DNA from: Ignavibacteria bacterium
GTDB lineage: Bacteria; Bacteroidota; Ignavibacteria; Kapaibacteriales; Kapaibacteriaceae
Assembly: GCA_015709655.1 (NCBI GenBank)
Contig: CP054181.1
Span: forward strand, 2,600,207 to 2,664,206
Reading direction: 5' to 3'
Length of the DNA: 64,000 bases
The stretch's first letter is position 1. Each line of letters begins with the position of its first letter. Positions 16,803 through 25,117 of the stretch are shown piece by piece. Made by a program: the position numbers and the translations under genes. The notes beneath the pieces were generated by a model that saw only the letters and a list, made by a program, of their open reading frames with translations, was not told the DNA's origin and searched no databases.

Positions 16803-18797
16803 ATGGGGCATATTGACCGGGCAGCAGTTTCGCACGCAATAGATCGTCTGGATAAGATGATAACGGTTTTTTCCTCATACTCCGATGAAGTCTTGGACGA
16901 GGTTGACCGCCTGCTGGAGGATCTGCACGATGGGACCTGCCCGGACCTTTACAGTCGTGTAATCGCGATTAAGTCGCGAGTTCGGCCACAAAAAACCGAC
17001 CCTTCAATTTTGCTTCAATACTGTGCAACTGCTGTCAGGTTAGCGGAGACGATAAATGATCCTGAGATTCTTGCAGGTACATATCATAACGTTGCCGCCG
17101 TACATCAGGGTGTTGGAGATATCGAAACGTCGGCAGCTTTTGTTCAGAAGGCGTTGGAGACAATCCAAAGCAGCCCGAACACATTCCTGTTGGCCGAAAT
17201 ACTAACCTCACAAGGCTTTGTTTACTACCAGCAGAATAAGTTCGCTGAAGCACTGCCGGCCTTTACTGAAGCTCTTCGCTTACATCGTGAAGTTAATGAT
17301 AAACACTCTGTCATCAATAACACGATAAATCTCGGTCTAATCAATTTTCATCTGGGTAATTACCCTGAGGCGCTATCCTACTATAGCGAAGCTCTTGAAA
17401 CAGCTACCGAACTGAATTCGGATGAGAAGCTTGGATTAGTAAACAACAATATCGGGATGGTCTATTATATGATGGGAGAGTTTAATCGGGCTCTTTCATA
17501 TTACTCTAATGCCCTTGCGATACATGTACGGATGGGTAATTCGTACATATTGTCACGCGATTATAATAACATTGGATTGTGTTTATGGAGTTTGGGCCGA
17601 CATGATGAGGCAATTGAGAACTACCAGATCAGCCTTGAGCACTGTGATGCCTCGGGATATGAATATCTGAGGCCTACGATTTTGGAAAACCTAGGACTGG
17701 TGTACTTTGCCACGAATGAATACACCAAGGTTAAGGAGTATTTCACAAAAGCACTGGAAGGACACAGGCAGACAAACCAACCACACTCGTTGGCCCGGCT
17801 GAAGGGTAATCTGGGTATGTTGTATGCACAGAAGGACTTTGATGAATTTGACGTCTCTAAGGCAGAAGCATATCTCCTCCAGGCTGTGCATGAGCTTGAA
17901 GCAATTGGCAGTAAGCGAGAACTCTACGAGTACCTAAAGGAACTGGCCAGGTTGTATCAGGATATGGAGCAATGGAAACCAGCCTTAGAGTATTATGTGA
18001 AGTATATTCAGGTTGAGAAAGAAGTTCAAAGTGAAGAGGCCCGGCGTGCTGCCGAACGTCTGGATGCCGAACGCATTGAAAATGCCCGTCAAAAAGAAAT
18101 CGAGATCGAACGAACACGATCAAAGGAGAGAGAACAAATACTAAACAACATTTTACCCGAGTCAATAACAACGCGGCTGATTAATGGAGAGAATCCGATT
18201 GCAGACTATTTTGACTCCGTTTCGATACTGTTTATGGATATTGTTGGATTCACCGGAATAGCCTCGACAGCCGGAGTTTCACAAATACTATTCCTGCTAA
18301 ATACGGTGTTTACCATTACAGACGGTATCATGAAAGAATATGGTCTGGAAAAGATTAAAACAATTGGCGACGCCTATATGGCGGTGTCGGGCGCTCCCGT
18401 GTACCGTGAGGATCATGCACACTACACGGCACAGGCAGCCTTAGCACTACGGGATGCCATCGGTTCGCTTAGCCTGCGTGATTATAGCTCAAGCCCTGAT
18501 CAACTGAAAGGTTTGCCAGACGGAATTCAGGTCCGTATCGGTGTTCACTGTGGCTCGGTTGCCGCTGGTGTTGTTGGTAATAGTAAGTTTTTCTATGATA
18601 TGTGGGGCGATACCGTAAATACGGCCGCACGCCTTGAATCACATGGTCAGACGGGTAAGATTCACGTTTCCAAAGCTTTTGCAGTAAACCCATTTACGCA
18701 GTCGGATGCATATTGCTTTGTTCAACGCGGTACAATGGAGATTAAAGGGAAGGGGCTGATGGAAACGTATTTTCTAGAGAGAAAACGGTTCAATTGA
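16803..18797 (+). CDS. TPR-repeat class III adenylate cyclase (paralogue 1)
   Basis: 664 residues. About residues 70-410 are tandem TPRs (for example GNYPEALSYYSEALE), residues about 405-455 a charged coiled coil (EEARRAAERLDAER), and about 460-660 a class III cyclase domain. Metal-binding aspartates are in FMDIVGFTG and KTIGDAYM; the adenine-selecting Lys and Asp are in EKIKTIGD and YDMWGDTVN, and the transition-state Asn/Arg in TVNTAARLES, so ATP rather than GTP is predicted. No transmembrane segment is visible, so it should be cytosolic, with TPRs as the probable partner-binding sensor. It is the most divergent of five tandem paralogues and intact. The class is established; input signal and cAMP target are unknown. 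Confidence 0.85.
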   Translation: MGHIDRAAVSHAIDRLDKMITVFSSYSDEVLDEVDRLLEDLHDGTCPDLYSRVIAIKSRVRPQKTDPSILLQYCATAVRLAETINDPEILAGTYHNVAAVHQGVGDIETSAAFVQKALETIQSSPNTFLLAEILTSQGFVYYQQNKFAEALPAFTEALRLHREVNDKHSVINNTINLGLINFHLGNYPEALSYYSEALETATELNSDEKLGLVNNNIGMVYYMMGEFNRALSYYSNALAIHVRMGNSYILSRDYNNIGLCLWSLGRHDEAIENYQISLEHCDASGYEYLRPTILENLGLVYFATNEYTKVKEYFTKALEGHRQTNQPHSLARLKGNLGMLYAQKDFDEFDVSKAEAYLLQAVHELEAIGSKRELYEYLKELARLYQDMEQWKPALEYYVKYIQVEKEVQSEEARRAAERLDAERIENARQKEIEIERTRSKEREQILNNILPESITTRLINGENPIADYFDSVSILFMDIVGFTGIASTAGVSQILFLLNTVFTITDGIMKEYGLEKIKTIGDAYMAVSGAPVYREDHAHYTAQAALALRDAIGSLSLRDYSSSPDQLKGLPDGIQVRIGVHCGSVAAGVVGNSKFFYDMWGDTVNTAARLESHGQTGKIHVSKAFAVNPFTQSDAYCFVQRGTMEIKGKGLMETYFLERKRFN

Positions 18798-18972
18798 TAC
18801 ATATATTAAAAAAACATGACACGCAACCGATATCCACGATGAAACCGGCAAACAGTGTGGTGCTGAATTTGGAAATAAAAGACATTCATGAGTTTGCCAC
18901 GAAACAATAATGTCCCTTAGGGAATTGCACGTAGGGTACATGATGGTCTAACATCTAAAACAATAACTGTAT

Positions 18973-19020
18973 GACATCAAAGGAAAGGGGGCTGTGACAA
19001 CGTTGTGGCCGGACATCCAT
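18973..19020 (+). pseudogene. Relic of a cyclase C terminus
   Basis: Between paralogues 1 and 2 the frame starting at 18973 reads DIKGKGAVTTLWPD, matching the C-terminal VEVKGKGAVPTWWLE of the intact cyclases, but an in-frame stop lies directly upstream (18964-18966) and no other cyclase sequence remains. This is the scar of a further copy or of unequal recombination. The rest of 18798-19036 shows nothing recognisable. Confidence 0.6.
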
Positions 19021-19036
19021 TTAACTATACTCGGTC

Positions 19037-20263
19037 ATGAATCAACAAAAAACAATTGCAGAAATTGAACTAATATTATACGCGAACCCGTACAGCCATA
19101 ATGTTGAGCTGATCCAGCAGTGTATCAATGAGCTCGAGATGATTAAATCACCAAGAGCAGCTACATTAGTGTTGTATGCAAAGGCACGTATTCAGCATGC
19201 TCAATCAAATAGCAAAATAAGTTCAGAACTCTACAAACAATGTATCGACAAGTTTGTAATCGAAAGTGATAAAATTGGTACTGCTCACTCATGCACTGGG
19301 TTAGGGTTATGCTACGGTGCTATGGAAATGTACCCACAGGCGCTAGAGAGCCTCAATAGAGCCCTTACGCTGTTTACAGAGCTTGACGACAAAGAGAATT
19401 TGCCAATAATATTCAGTAACCTGAGTAGGATGTATTTCCTTACGGAAAACTATGCTTTAGCTGTGGAGTATTCTGAGCAAGCAGCTGCGAAATACGAAGA
19501 GCGAAACGATAAACTTGGCCTGGCACGCGCGATAACGAATATTGGAATCGTGAATTATTATTCAGGTGATTATCCAGGGGCTTTTGAATATTACGAGCGT
19601 GCGTTGAACCTGTTTACTGAAATAGGTTCAAAATATGGTATTGCATCTGTTAATATGAATATTGGCGGCGTACATGTTACTACAGGGAATTATCCGCTGG
19701 CTATAGAGTATTTCGAACGTGCACTAACCATGCACGAAGAACTGGGAGATAAAATCGAAGTTGCACGAACGATTGGGAATATGGGTGCAGAATACACCGA
19801 AACTGGTAACCTATCGCTTGGCTTGGAGTATATAACGCGCTCACTCTTAACATATGAAGAGCTGGGAGAAATGGCCGAAATCGCAGGGCTAACAGGTAAC
19901 ATTGCTGAAATATATCGCAGGCTTCATCATTATGACCTGGCTCTGAGCAATGCTCAAAAGTCGCTTGAGCTGAGTAATAAGCTAGGTATGAATCAAAAAT
20001 CAGTAGATGCCCTTAGTACAATTATAGAAATTTATCTTGCGATGGAAGATTTGGCTCAAGCAGAGCAGGTAATTAGCGCTCTTGATAACATAACGGCACT
20101 TCAACCAAGAAGCGCAATAGCGGTTGCGCACGCACGCTGTGGAGTTAAGATAGCTCGAGGCAATTTGACGGGCGTGGCTGACATACTAACCTCTACCTTG
20201 GAGCTGGCCAAAAATCACGGGTTAAAAAATCCAGGAAGCAGAAACTCACAAGCTCCTGCGTGA
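19037..20263 (+). CDS. TPR-adenylate cyclase paralogue 2, N-terminal TPR part (frameshifted)
   Basis: 408 residues as read, almost all TPRs (repeats with NIGIVNYYSGDYPGAFEYYE, about 40-residue period). Compared with the intact paralogue 5, the frame is lost in a run of six A at 20224-20229: after KNHGLK the reading goes to NPGSRNSQAPA and stops, while removing one A gives HGLKIQEAETHKLLRDL, in register with the paralogue and continuing into the cyclase domain at 20370-21209. So this is the sensor half of a gene split by one extra A. It may make a stand-alone TPR protein, be inactive, be restored by slippage, or reflect a base-calling error. Confidence 0.75.
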   Translation: MNQQKTIAEIELILYANPYSHNVELIQQCINELEMIKSPRAATLVLYAKARIQHAQSNSKISSELYKQCIDKFVIESDKIGTAHSCTGLGLCYGAMEMYPQALESLNRALTLFTELDDKENLPIIFSNLSRMYFLTENYALAVEYSEQAAAKYEERNDKLGLARAITNIGIVNYYSGDYPGAFEYYERALNLFTEIGSKYGIASVNMNIGGVHVTTGNYPLAIEYFERALTMHEELGDKIEVARTIGNMGAEYTETGNLSLGLEYITRSLLTYEELGEMAEIAGLTGNIAEIYRRLHHYDLALSNAQKSLELSNKLGMNQKSVDALSTIIEIYLAMEDLAQAEQVISALDNITALQPRSAIAVAHARCGVKIARGNLTGVADILTSTLELAKNHGLKNPGSRNSQAPA

Positions 20264-20369
20264 CCTTGCTCAAAAACAAAATGATTTTGCGGGTTATATC
20301 GAACACAACAACGAATACACCCGTATTACTGAAGAAATCAATGGTAAAGAGACGGCGACCAGGCTGGCC

Positions 20370-21209
20370 ATGCAGGCTAAAGAGCGCGAGATACGTGCAG
20401 AGCGTGATGAGTGTGAACGAGAAAGAGCGATCTTATACTCAACCCTTCCAAAGAGTGTTGCCGACAGGATGGTAAAAGGTGAAACAGTTGACGGCGACCA
20501 TTTTGACAATGCTGCTATACTCTTCGCCGATATTGTCGGCTTTACCTCTCATAGCAGCATTTTACATCCACAGCAGATAACAGAATTTCTTGCTCAGATT
20601 TACACAGAGTTTGACAAGCTATGTGAGAAATACTCTGTCACTAAAGTTAAAACTATTGGCGACTCATACATGTGTTTTAAAGGCGATGGTGAAGCAGAGG
20701 AAAACGCAAACTCAGTAGCCCGGGTAGCATTGTCCATAATAAACTCAAACTTCAAGTGGCCGGTTCCCGGCGGAGGCGAAACCACAGCACCGGACCCGGT
20801 ACAGTTCAGAATCGGTATTGCAATGGGGCCTGCCACCGCCGGCGTTATCGGCACCGACAGGTTCCAGTACGACGTCTGGAGCGATACCGTGAACCTTGCC
20901 TCTCGAATGGAGAGTACCGGAGAGCCCGGACGCATCCAGGTGAATGAAACATGTGCACAAGCCCTTGCCTTGCGCATCCCGTCCTCTGTCCTTTACACCC
21001 TTGTTCCCCGAGGCACTGTAGACGTCAAAGGGATTGGGACTGTACAAACGTGGTGGTTAGAGGGGGGTGAGGTTACCGATCAGTATAGAGAGAGCATACT
21101 GCCTTCAACGCTTGGAGTTGCTCGTGGTACTGGAAGACAGGTTTCGTCCATGTACGCCTTATGTATTAGCAAACTAAGGGTTTCGGTTTTGCCGTGGTGC
21201 AGCGCTTGA
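20370..21209 (+). CDS. TPR-adenylate cyclase paralogue 2, catalytic part (frameshifted)
   Basis: 279 residues from an internal ATG; the frame is open back to the A-run at 20224 and there reads QEAETHKLLRDLAQ. It contains the linker coiled coil (ERDECERERAILYSTLPKS) and a complete class III cyclase domain: FADIVGFTSHSS, TKVKTIGDSYM, YDVWSDTVNLASRMES, with both metal Asp, adenine-selecting Lys and Asp, and Asn/Arg present. After the usual end (QTWWLEGG) it carries about 40 extra residues with no counterpart in the paralogues, as if the native stop were lost. Whether it is translated without the TPR half is unknown. Confidence 0.7.
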   Translation: MQAKEREIRAERDECERERAILYSTLPKSVADRMVKGETVDGDHFDNAAILFADIVGFTSHSSILHPQQITEFLAQIYTEFDKLCEKYSVTKVKTIGDSYMCFKGDGEAEENANSVARVALSIINSNFKWPVPGGGETTAPDPVQFRIGIAMGPATAGVIGTDRFQYDVWSDTVNLASRMESTGEPGRIQVNETCAQALALRIPSSVLYTLVPRGTVDVKGIGTVQTWWLEGGEVTDQYRESILPSTLGVARGTGRQVSSMYALCISKLRVSVLPWCSA

Positions 21210-21421
21210 TTTACATCAGGAAGGTAACGGAGTAGCGCACGGTGCGGGGCCGAGTCAGGTGAGTTTGTGAGATGCGCTGTCCAGACTGGACTACAATTGG
21301 GGAAAAGCACAATCTGGGTATATTTACAAATTCACGAAATGTTGGGTTCCGGCTTTGGGGTAAGAGTAGAGTATTGTAATCTGCTGTATATGTAATTCAA
21401 TTGTCTTGCCACGATTATACA

Positions 21422-21733
21422 ATGAATACCACTGATCTTGATGAGCTGTTAAATGCAGTCTTACCAACGATGGAAGGCAGCAGGGCTGAGCTGCTACAAC
21501 AGATAATAACGGAGCTCGGTAGCAGAGCCGAATGGAAAGCAGAAGCATTGCTCAATATGGTACGTGGTTACGAGGCTGCAACCACCATGCACTTTCCACA
21601 GGCACTTGATGATATGCAGCGGGCTCTGTCGCTGTTTAAAGAACATGGCCACGGCCTTGGTGTGGCATATTCGCTTAAGAATATTGGCGACATTTATACT
21701 ACAATGAATGACTATTCGCCGGCACTTGACTAA
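21422..21733 (+). pseudogene. TPR-adenylate cyclase paralogue 3, N-terminal fragment ending at an in-frame stop
   Basis: 103 residues from the ATG at 21422 (MNTTDLDELL), containing the first TPRs. The frame ends at TAA 21731-21733, inside a TPR helix (SPALD-stop-IQESLALGK), and then continues open in the same frame through 23080. In the paralogues this position is a residue such as Tyr (ALEYYE), so one base change explains the stop. The gene proper is therefore 21422-23080 with one nonsense codon. Confidence 0.7.
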
Positions 21734-21823
21734 ATTCAGGAATCACTTGCGCTTGGTAAGGAAAATGATAACAATAAACTGATTGCCGATGGACTGTACA
21801 GTATTGGCAGAATTTATTGCAGT

Positions 21824-23080
21824 ATGGAGGATTACAGCAAGGCTACGGAAGCACTGCAAATGGCGCAAAGCTTGTACAATTCTTTGGACGACAAACGAGG
21901 AATTGCAATCATAACCGGTATGCTCGGTGAAATCAGCCTTAGTATGCAGGATCGGTCTGCAGCCCTGGATCAGTTTCATCAGGCAATCAGATTGCTTCAA
22001 AGAGAAGATGAAACAGAGCTGGTTCGACGATACACATGCATGGTAGTAACAGTATTGATTAAACAAGGAGATATCGAGCGAGCAGCAGAAACATTTAGCA
22101 AGATAGACACTGCGGAAATCTCCGACCCGAATGAAAGAATCCCGGTAGAGATTGCACACGCACTACTGCTCAATGCTGGGGGGCAGCGCTCTGCGGCAAC
22201 GGCCTCGCTTGAACGATGTTTGGCGCTCTCACGCGAATACGGTCTGAAACGGCAGGAAATGGCTGTTCACAGCGAACTGCGTGATTTTGCCCGTGTAGAT
22301 CGCGACCTGGCTGCCTACATTCTGCATAATGACGAGTGCCAGCGAGTAGGCGAGGAAATAAGTAGCAGGGAGTCAGCCATACAGCTTGCATTGTCATCGA
22401 AAGAAAAAGAAATTCTGGCAGAGCGCGAAGAGCGCGAGCGGGAGAGAGCGGTACTGTACTCTACGCTGCCAAAAACAGTTGCCGATAGAATCATTTCCGG
22501 TGAGTTGGTAACGGGTGACCATTTTGATGAAGCCGCTGTGTTATTTGCTGATGTTGTTGGGTTCTCACACAATAGTGCCGGCACGGGGGCATCCCAGGTA
22601 ACCGCATTGTTGGCACAAATCTTTGAAGACTTTGATGAAGCCTGCGAGCGCTATGCCGTAACAAAGGTTAAAACAATCGGTGACTCCTACATGTGTTTTT
22701 GTGCGGAAGGGAATGCACTGGTAAACGCAACAGCGGTAGCGAATGTGGCTGCTCATATCGTTGATTCCAACTTCACGTGGCCAGGTGGCTCCGATAGAAG
22801 CGAACAGCAGCAGTCACGGGTACAGTTCCGCGTCGGCGTGGCAATCGGGCCCCTGGTTGCCGGTGTAATTGGTACCGACAGACTCCAGTATGATGTCTGG
22901 GGTGATACCGTTAATACGGCTTCGCGCTTGGAGAGTACCGGTGAGGCCGGACGCATCCAGGTGAATGAATCGTTTGTACATGCACTGGCCGAAGCCCCCT
23001 TCCAACTTATTCCCAGAGGTACGATTGAGGTAAAGGGTAAGGGGGCTATACACACGTGGTGGTTGGAGAGCAGAATATGA
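21824..23080 (+). CDS. TPR-adenylate cyclase paralogue 3, main part after the nonsense codon
   Basis: 418 residues from the first ATG after the internal stop; same frame as the fragment at 21422-21733. It holds the remaining TPRs, a coiled-coil linker (EREERERERAVLYSTLPKT) and a complete cyclase domain: FADVVGFSHNS, TKVKTIGDSYM, YDVWGDTVNTASRLES, ending VKGKGAIHTWWLE. All catalytic residues are present. The last four bases (ATGA) overlap the start of paralogue 4, so the array is probably co-transcribed. It could act as a shortened cyclase if translation re-initiates. Confidence 0.72.
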   Translation: MEDYSKATEALQMAQSLYNSLDDKRGIAIITGMLGEISLSMQDRSAALDQFHQAIRLLQREDETELVRRYTCMVVTVLIKQGDIERAAETFSKIDTAEISDPNERIPVEIAHALLLNAGGQRSAATASLERCLALSREYGLKRQEMAVHSELRDFARVDRDLAAYILHNDECQRVGEEISSRESAIQLALSSKEKEILAEREERERERAVLYSTLPKTVADRIISGELVTGDHFDEAAVLFADVVGFSHNSAGTGASQVTALLAQIFEDFDEACERYAVTKVKTIGDSYMCFCAEGNALVNATAVANVAAHIVDSNFTWPGGSDRSEQQQSRVQFRVGVAIGPLVAGVIGTDRLQYDVWGDTVNTASRLESTGEAGRIQVNESFVHALAEAPFQLIPRGTIEVKGKGAIHTWWLESRI

Positions 23081-24600
23081 CCAGTTCTGTATTTGAATTG
23101 TGCGAACATACGTTGAACAAAGCAGTTCAGACCAGGAGCTCGGACGAACTGCAGAAGTTTCTGGAAGAGCTTTCCGATGTACCCGGAAGCACTGCTGATG
23201 GAGTACGCCACTTTATCCGGGGTGGTTTGGCACTCAATGCACGAGAATTTAAGTCGGCAATAGCAGAGTACCAGAATGCACGTGATGTTTTTGGGAGTAT
23301 CGGCTATAACCTTGGCAAAGCTCATGCAGCTTCGCAGTTGGGAATAGTACTACACATGACCGATGATTACAATCAGGCACTCGAATGCTACCGAAGTGCG
23401 ATGTTGATATTTTCAGAACTTGATCAGATCCGTGGAGTTGCGTCAGTAACCGGCAACATGGGGCTGCTTTACACCCACACTGGCAAGCACCTGGAAGCGA
23501 TGGAATGTTATCAGCGAGCGCTTGCTTTTAATGAGCGGATAGGCGATAAACGCTATGCTGCAATTACAACCAGTTGTTTGGGGCAACTCTCCGTAAGCCT
23601 CGGTAATCGAGTTGAGGCGTTCGAATATTACCAGCAGTCATTGGAATTATATAAGGAGATTGACAGTAAGGATGGAATAGCAATCGTAACCGGGAATATC
23701 GGCATTGTCTATTATGAATCTGGTAATTATCCGGAGGCACTCGAGCATTTCCATATAGCCTTTGACATCGGCGAAGCTCGGGGTGATACGCGTAGTATTG
23801 CCATCGTAGCTGGAAACCTGGGTAATGCTTATACAGCCATCCGAAAGACTGAGCTTGCGATTGAGTACTATAAAAAGTCAATAGCATTACAAGAAGTAAA
23901 TGAAAACAAAAAAGGTATCGCCCATGTATCGCTCGGCTTAGGTCGGGTTTACCAAACCATGGGAGATTATCAGAGCAGCCAGCACTATTTCCGTCAGGCA
24001 TTCAACCTGTTTAAGGAGATTGGCTTACTCGATGACTGTGCATCAGCGGTATGTGCACTTGCATCGTTATTTGTTGTTAACAAGGATATTGATGCAGCGG
24101 AACGTATAATGAAGGAGCTTAGCTCCCTTGAATATACCCGGCCGTTTACCATTATCGATGTAGAGCGTATGCGTGCCGAACTGCTGCTGTACAAAGGTCG
24201 TTTTGATGAGGCAAAATCCATAATCCAGTCAGCTATTGAATTGGCAGGTTTACACGAGTATAGGAGTAAGCAGGCTGAATGCTATGGCCTGATGTGCAGG
24301 CTTGCAGAAGGCATAAATGATATTGACGAATACATTGAAAACCATAAGCAGTATGATACGTTGGCAAAGGAGATCAGCGGCAAGGATGCTGCGATAAAAC
24401 TTGCAATTCAGTCAAAAGATCGTGAACTGCGCAAAGAGAGGGATGAACGTGAAAAGGAACGAATGGTACTCTACTCAGCTCTGCCGAAAAGCGTTGCTGA
24501 CAGGCTGATTCGCGGGACGTCCATGATTGCTGACGACTATGACAATGCTGCAATTCTATTCATGGATGTTGTAGGATTACCAGTCACAGCAGTCAGTTGA
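23077..24600 (+). CDS. TPR-adenylate cyclase paralogue 4, TPR part (frameshifted)
   Basis: 507 residues from the ATG at 23077, which overlaps the previous stop (ATGA). About ten TPRs of the NIGIVYYESGNYPEALEHF type are followed by a coiled coil and the first strand of the cyclase domain (AAILFMDVVGLPV). There the frame breaks: 24574-24580 reads ggattac where the paralogues need ggatttac, so loss of one T turns GFTSHSSQ into GLPVTAVS and a stop. The remainder of the catalytic domain is in another frame at 24597-25109. Confidence 0.75.
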   Translation: MTSSVFELCEHTLNKAVQTRSSDELQKFLEELSDVPGSTADGVRHFIRGGLALNAREFKSAIAEYQNARDVFGSIGYNLGKAHAASQLGIVLHMTDDYNQALECYRSAMLIFSELDQIRGVASVTGNMGLLYTHTGKHLEAMECYQRALAFNERIGDKRYAAITTSCLGQLSVSLGNRVEAFEYYQQSLELYKEIDSKDGIAIVTGNIGIVYYESGNYPEALEHFHIAFDIGEARGDTRSIAIVAGNLGNAYTAIRKTELAIEYYKKSIALQEVNENKKGIAHVSLGLGRVYQTMGDYQSSQHYFRQAFNLFKEIGLLDDCASAVCALASLFVVNKDIDAAERIMKELSSLEYTRPFTIIDVERMRAELLLYKGRFDEAKSIIQSAIELAGLHEYRSKQAECYGLMCRLAEGINDIDEYIENHKQYDTLAKEISGKDAAIKLAIQSKDRELRKERDEREKERMVLYSALPKSVADRLIRGTSMIADDYDNAAILFMDVVGLPVTAVS

Positions 24601-25109
24601 AGGCCCACCAGATCATAGAACTCCTAACGCAAATCTTTACCGAGTTTGATTCGTTTTGTTTGCAGAATAAAGTAATTAAAGTGAAAACAATTGGTGATTC
24701 TTATATGTGTTTTCGTGGTGACGGCAGTCATACAGAGAATGCCATTTCAATCGCCAATGTTGCCTTAGCCATGGCAAGCGCTAAATTTACCTGGCCTTGT
24801 GCTGTAGGTAGCGGTAGTACTGATCCGGATCCCGTACGCTTCCGAATCGGCGTTGCCAGTGGCCCGGCGACCGCCGGAGTGATTGGCCGTAAACGTCTGC
24901 AGTACGATGTATGGGGAGAGACAGTATCTGTTGCGTCACACATGGAACATACCGGGATGCCCGGACGGGTTCACGCGAATGAGACCTTCATCTCGGCACT
25001 TAAAGCCGGCCAGGTTGCACGGTATCAGATTGCCACGTGTGGCGAGGTAGTGATTAAAGGGAAGGGGGCTGTAGATACGTGGTGGTTAGAGGTACTTACA
25101 CAAGATTAA
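24597..25109 (+). CDS. TPR-adenylate cyclase paralogue 4, catalytic remainder (frameshifted)
   Basis: 170 residues from a TTG at 24597; begins LKAHQIIELLTQIF, the direct continuation of the disrupted GFTSHSSQ strand. It has IKVKTIGDSYM, YDVWGETVSVASHMEH and ends VKGKGAVDTWWLE. Besides lacking the first metal-binding aspartate (left in the upstream frame), it deviates at the active site: Asn in DTVN is Ser (ETVSVAS) and the transition-state Arg is His (SHMEH). So the copy would probably be catalytically poor even without the frameshift, which favours true decay over a sequencing error here. Confidence 0.68.
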   Translation: MKAHQIIELLTQIFTEFDSFCLQNKVIKVKTIGDSYMCFRGDGSHTENAISIANVALAMASAKFTWPCAVGSGSTDPDPVRFRIGVASGPATAGVIGRKRLQYDVWGETVSVASHMEHTGMPGRVHANETFISALKAGQVARYQIATCGEVVIKGKGAVDTWWLEVLTQD

Positions 25110-25117
25110 GGTTATCC

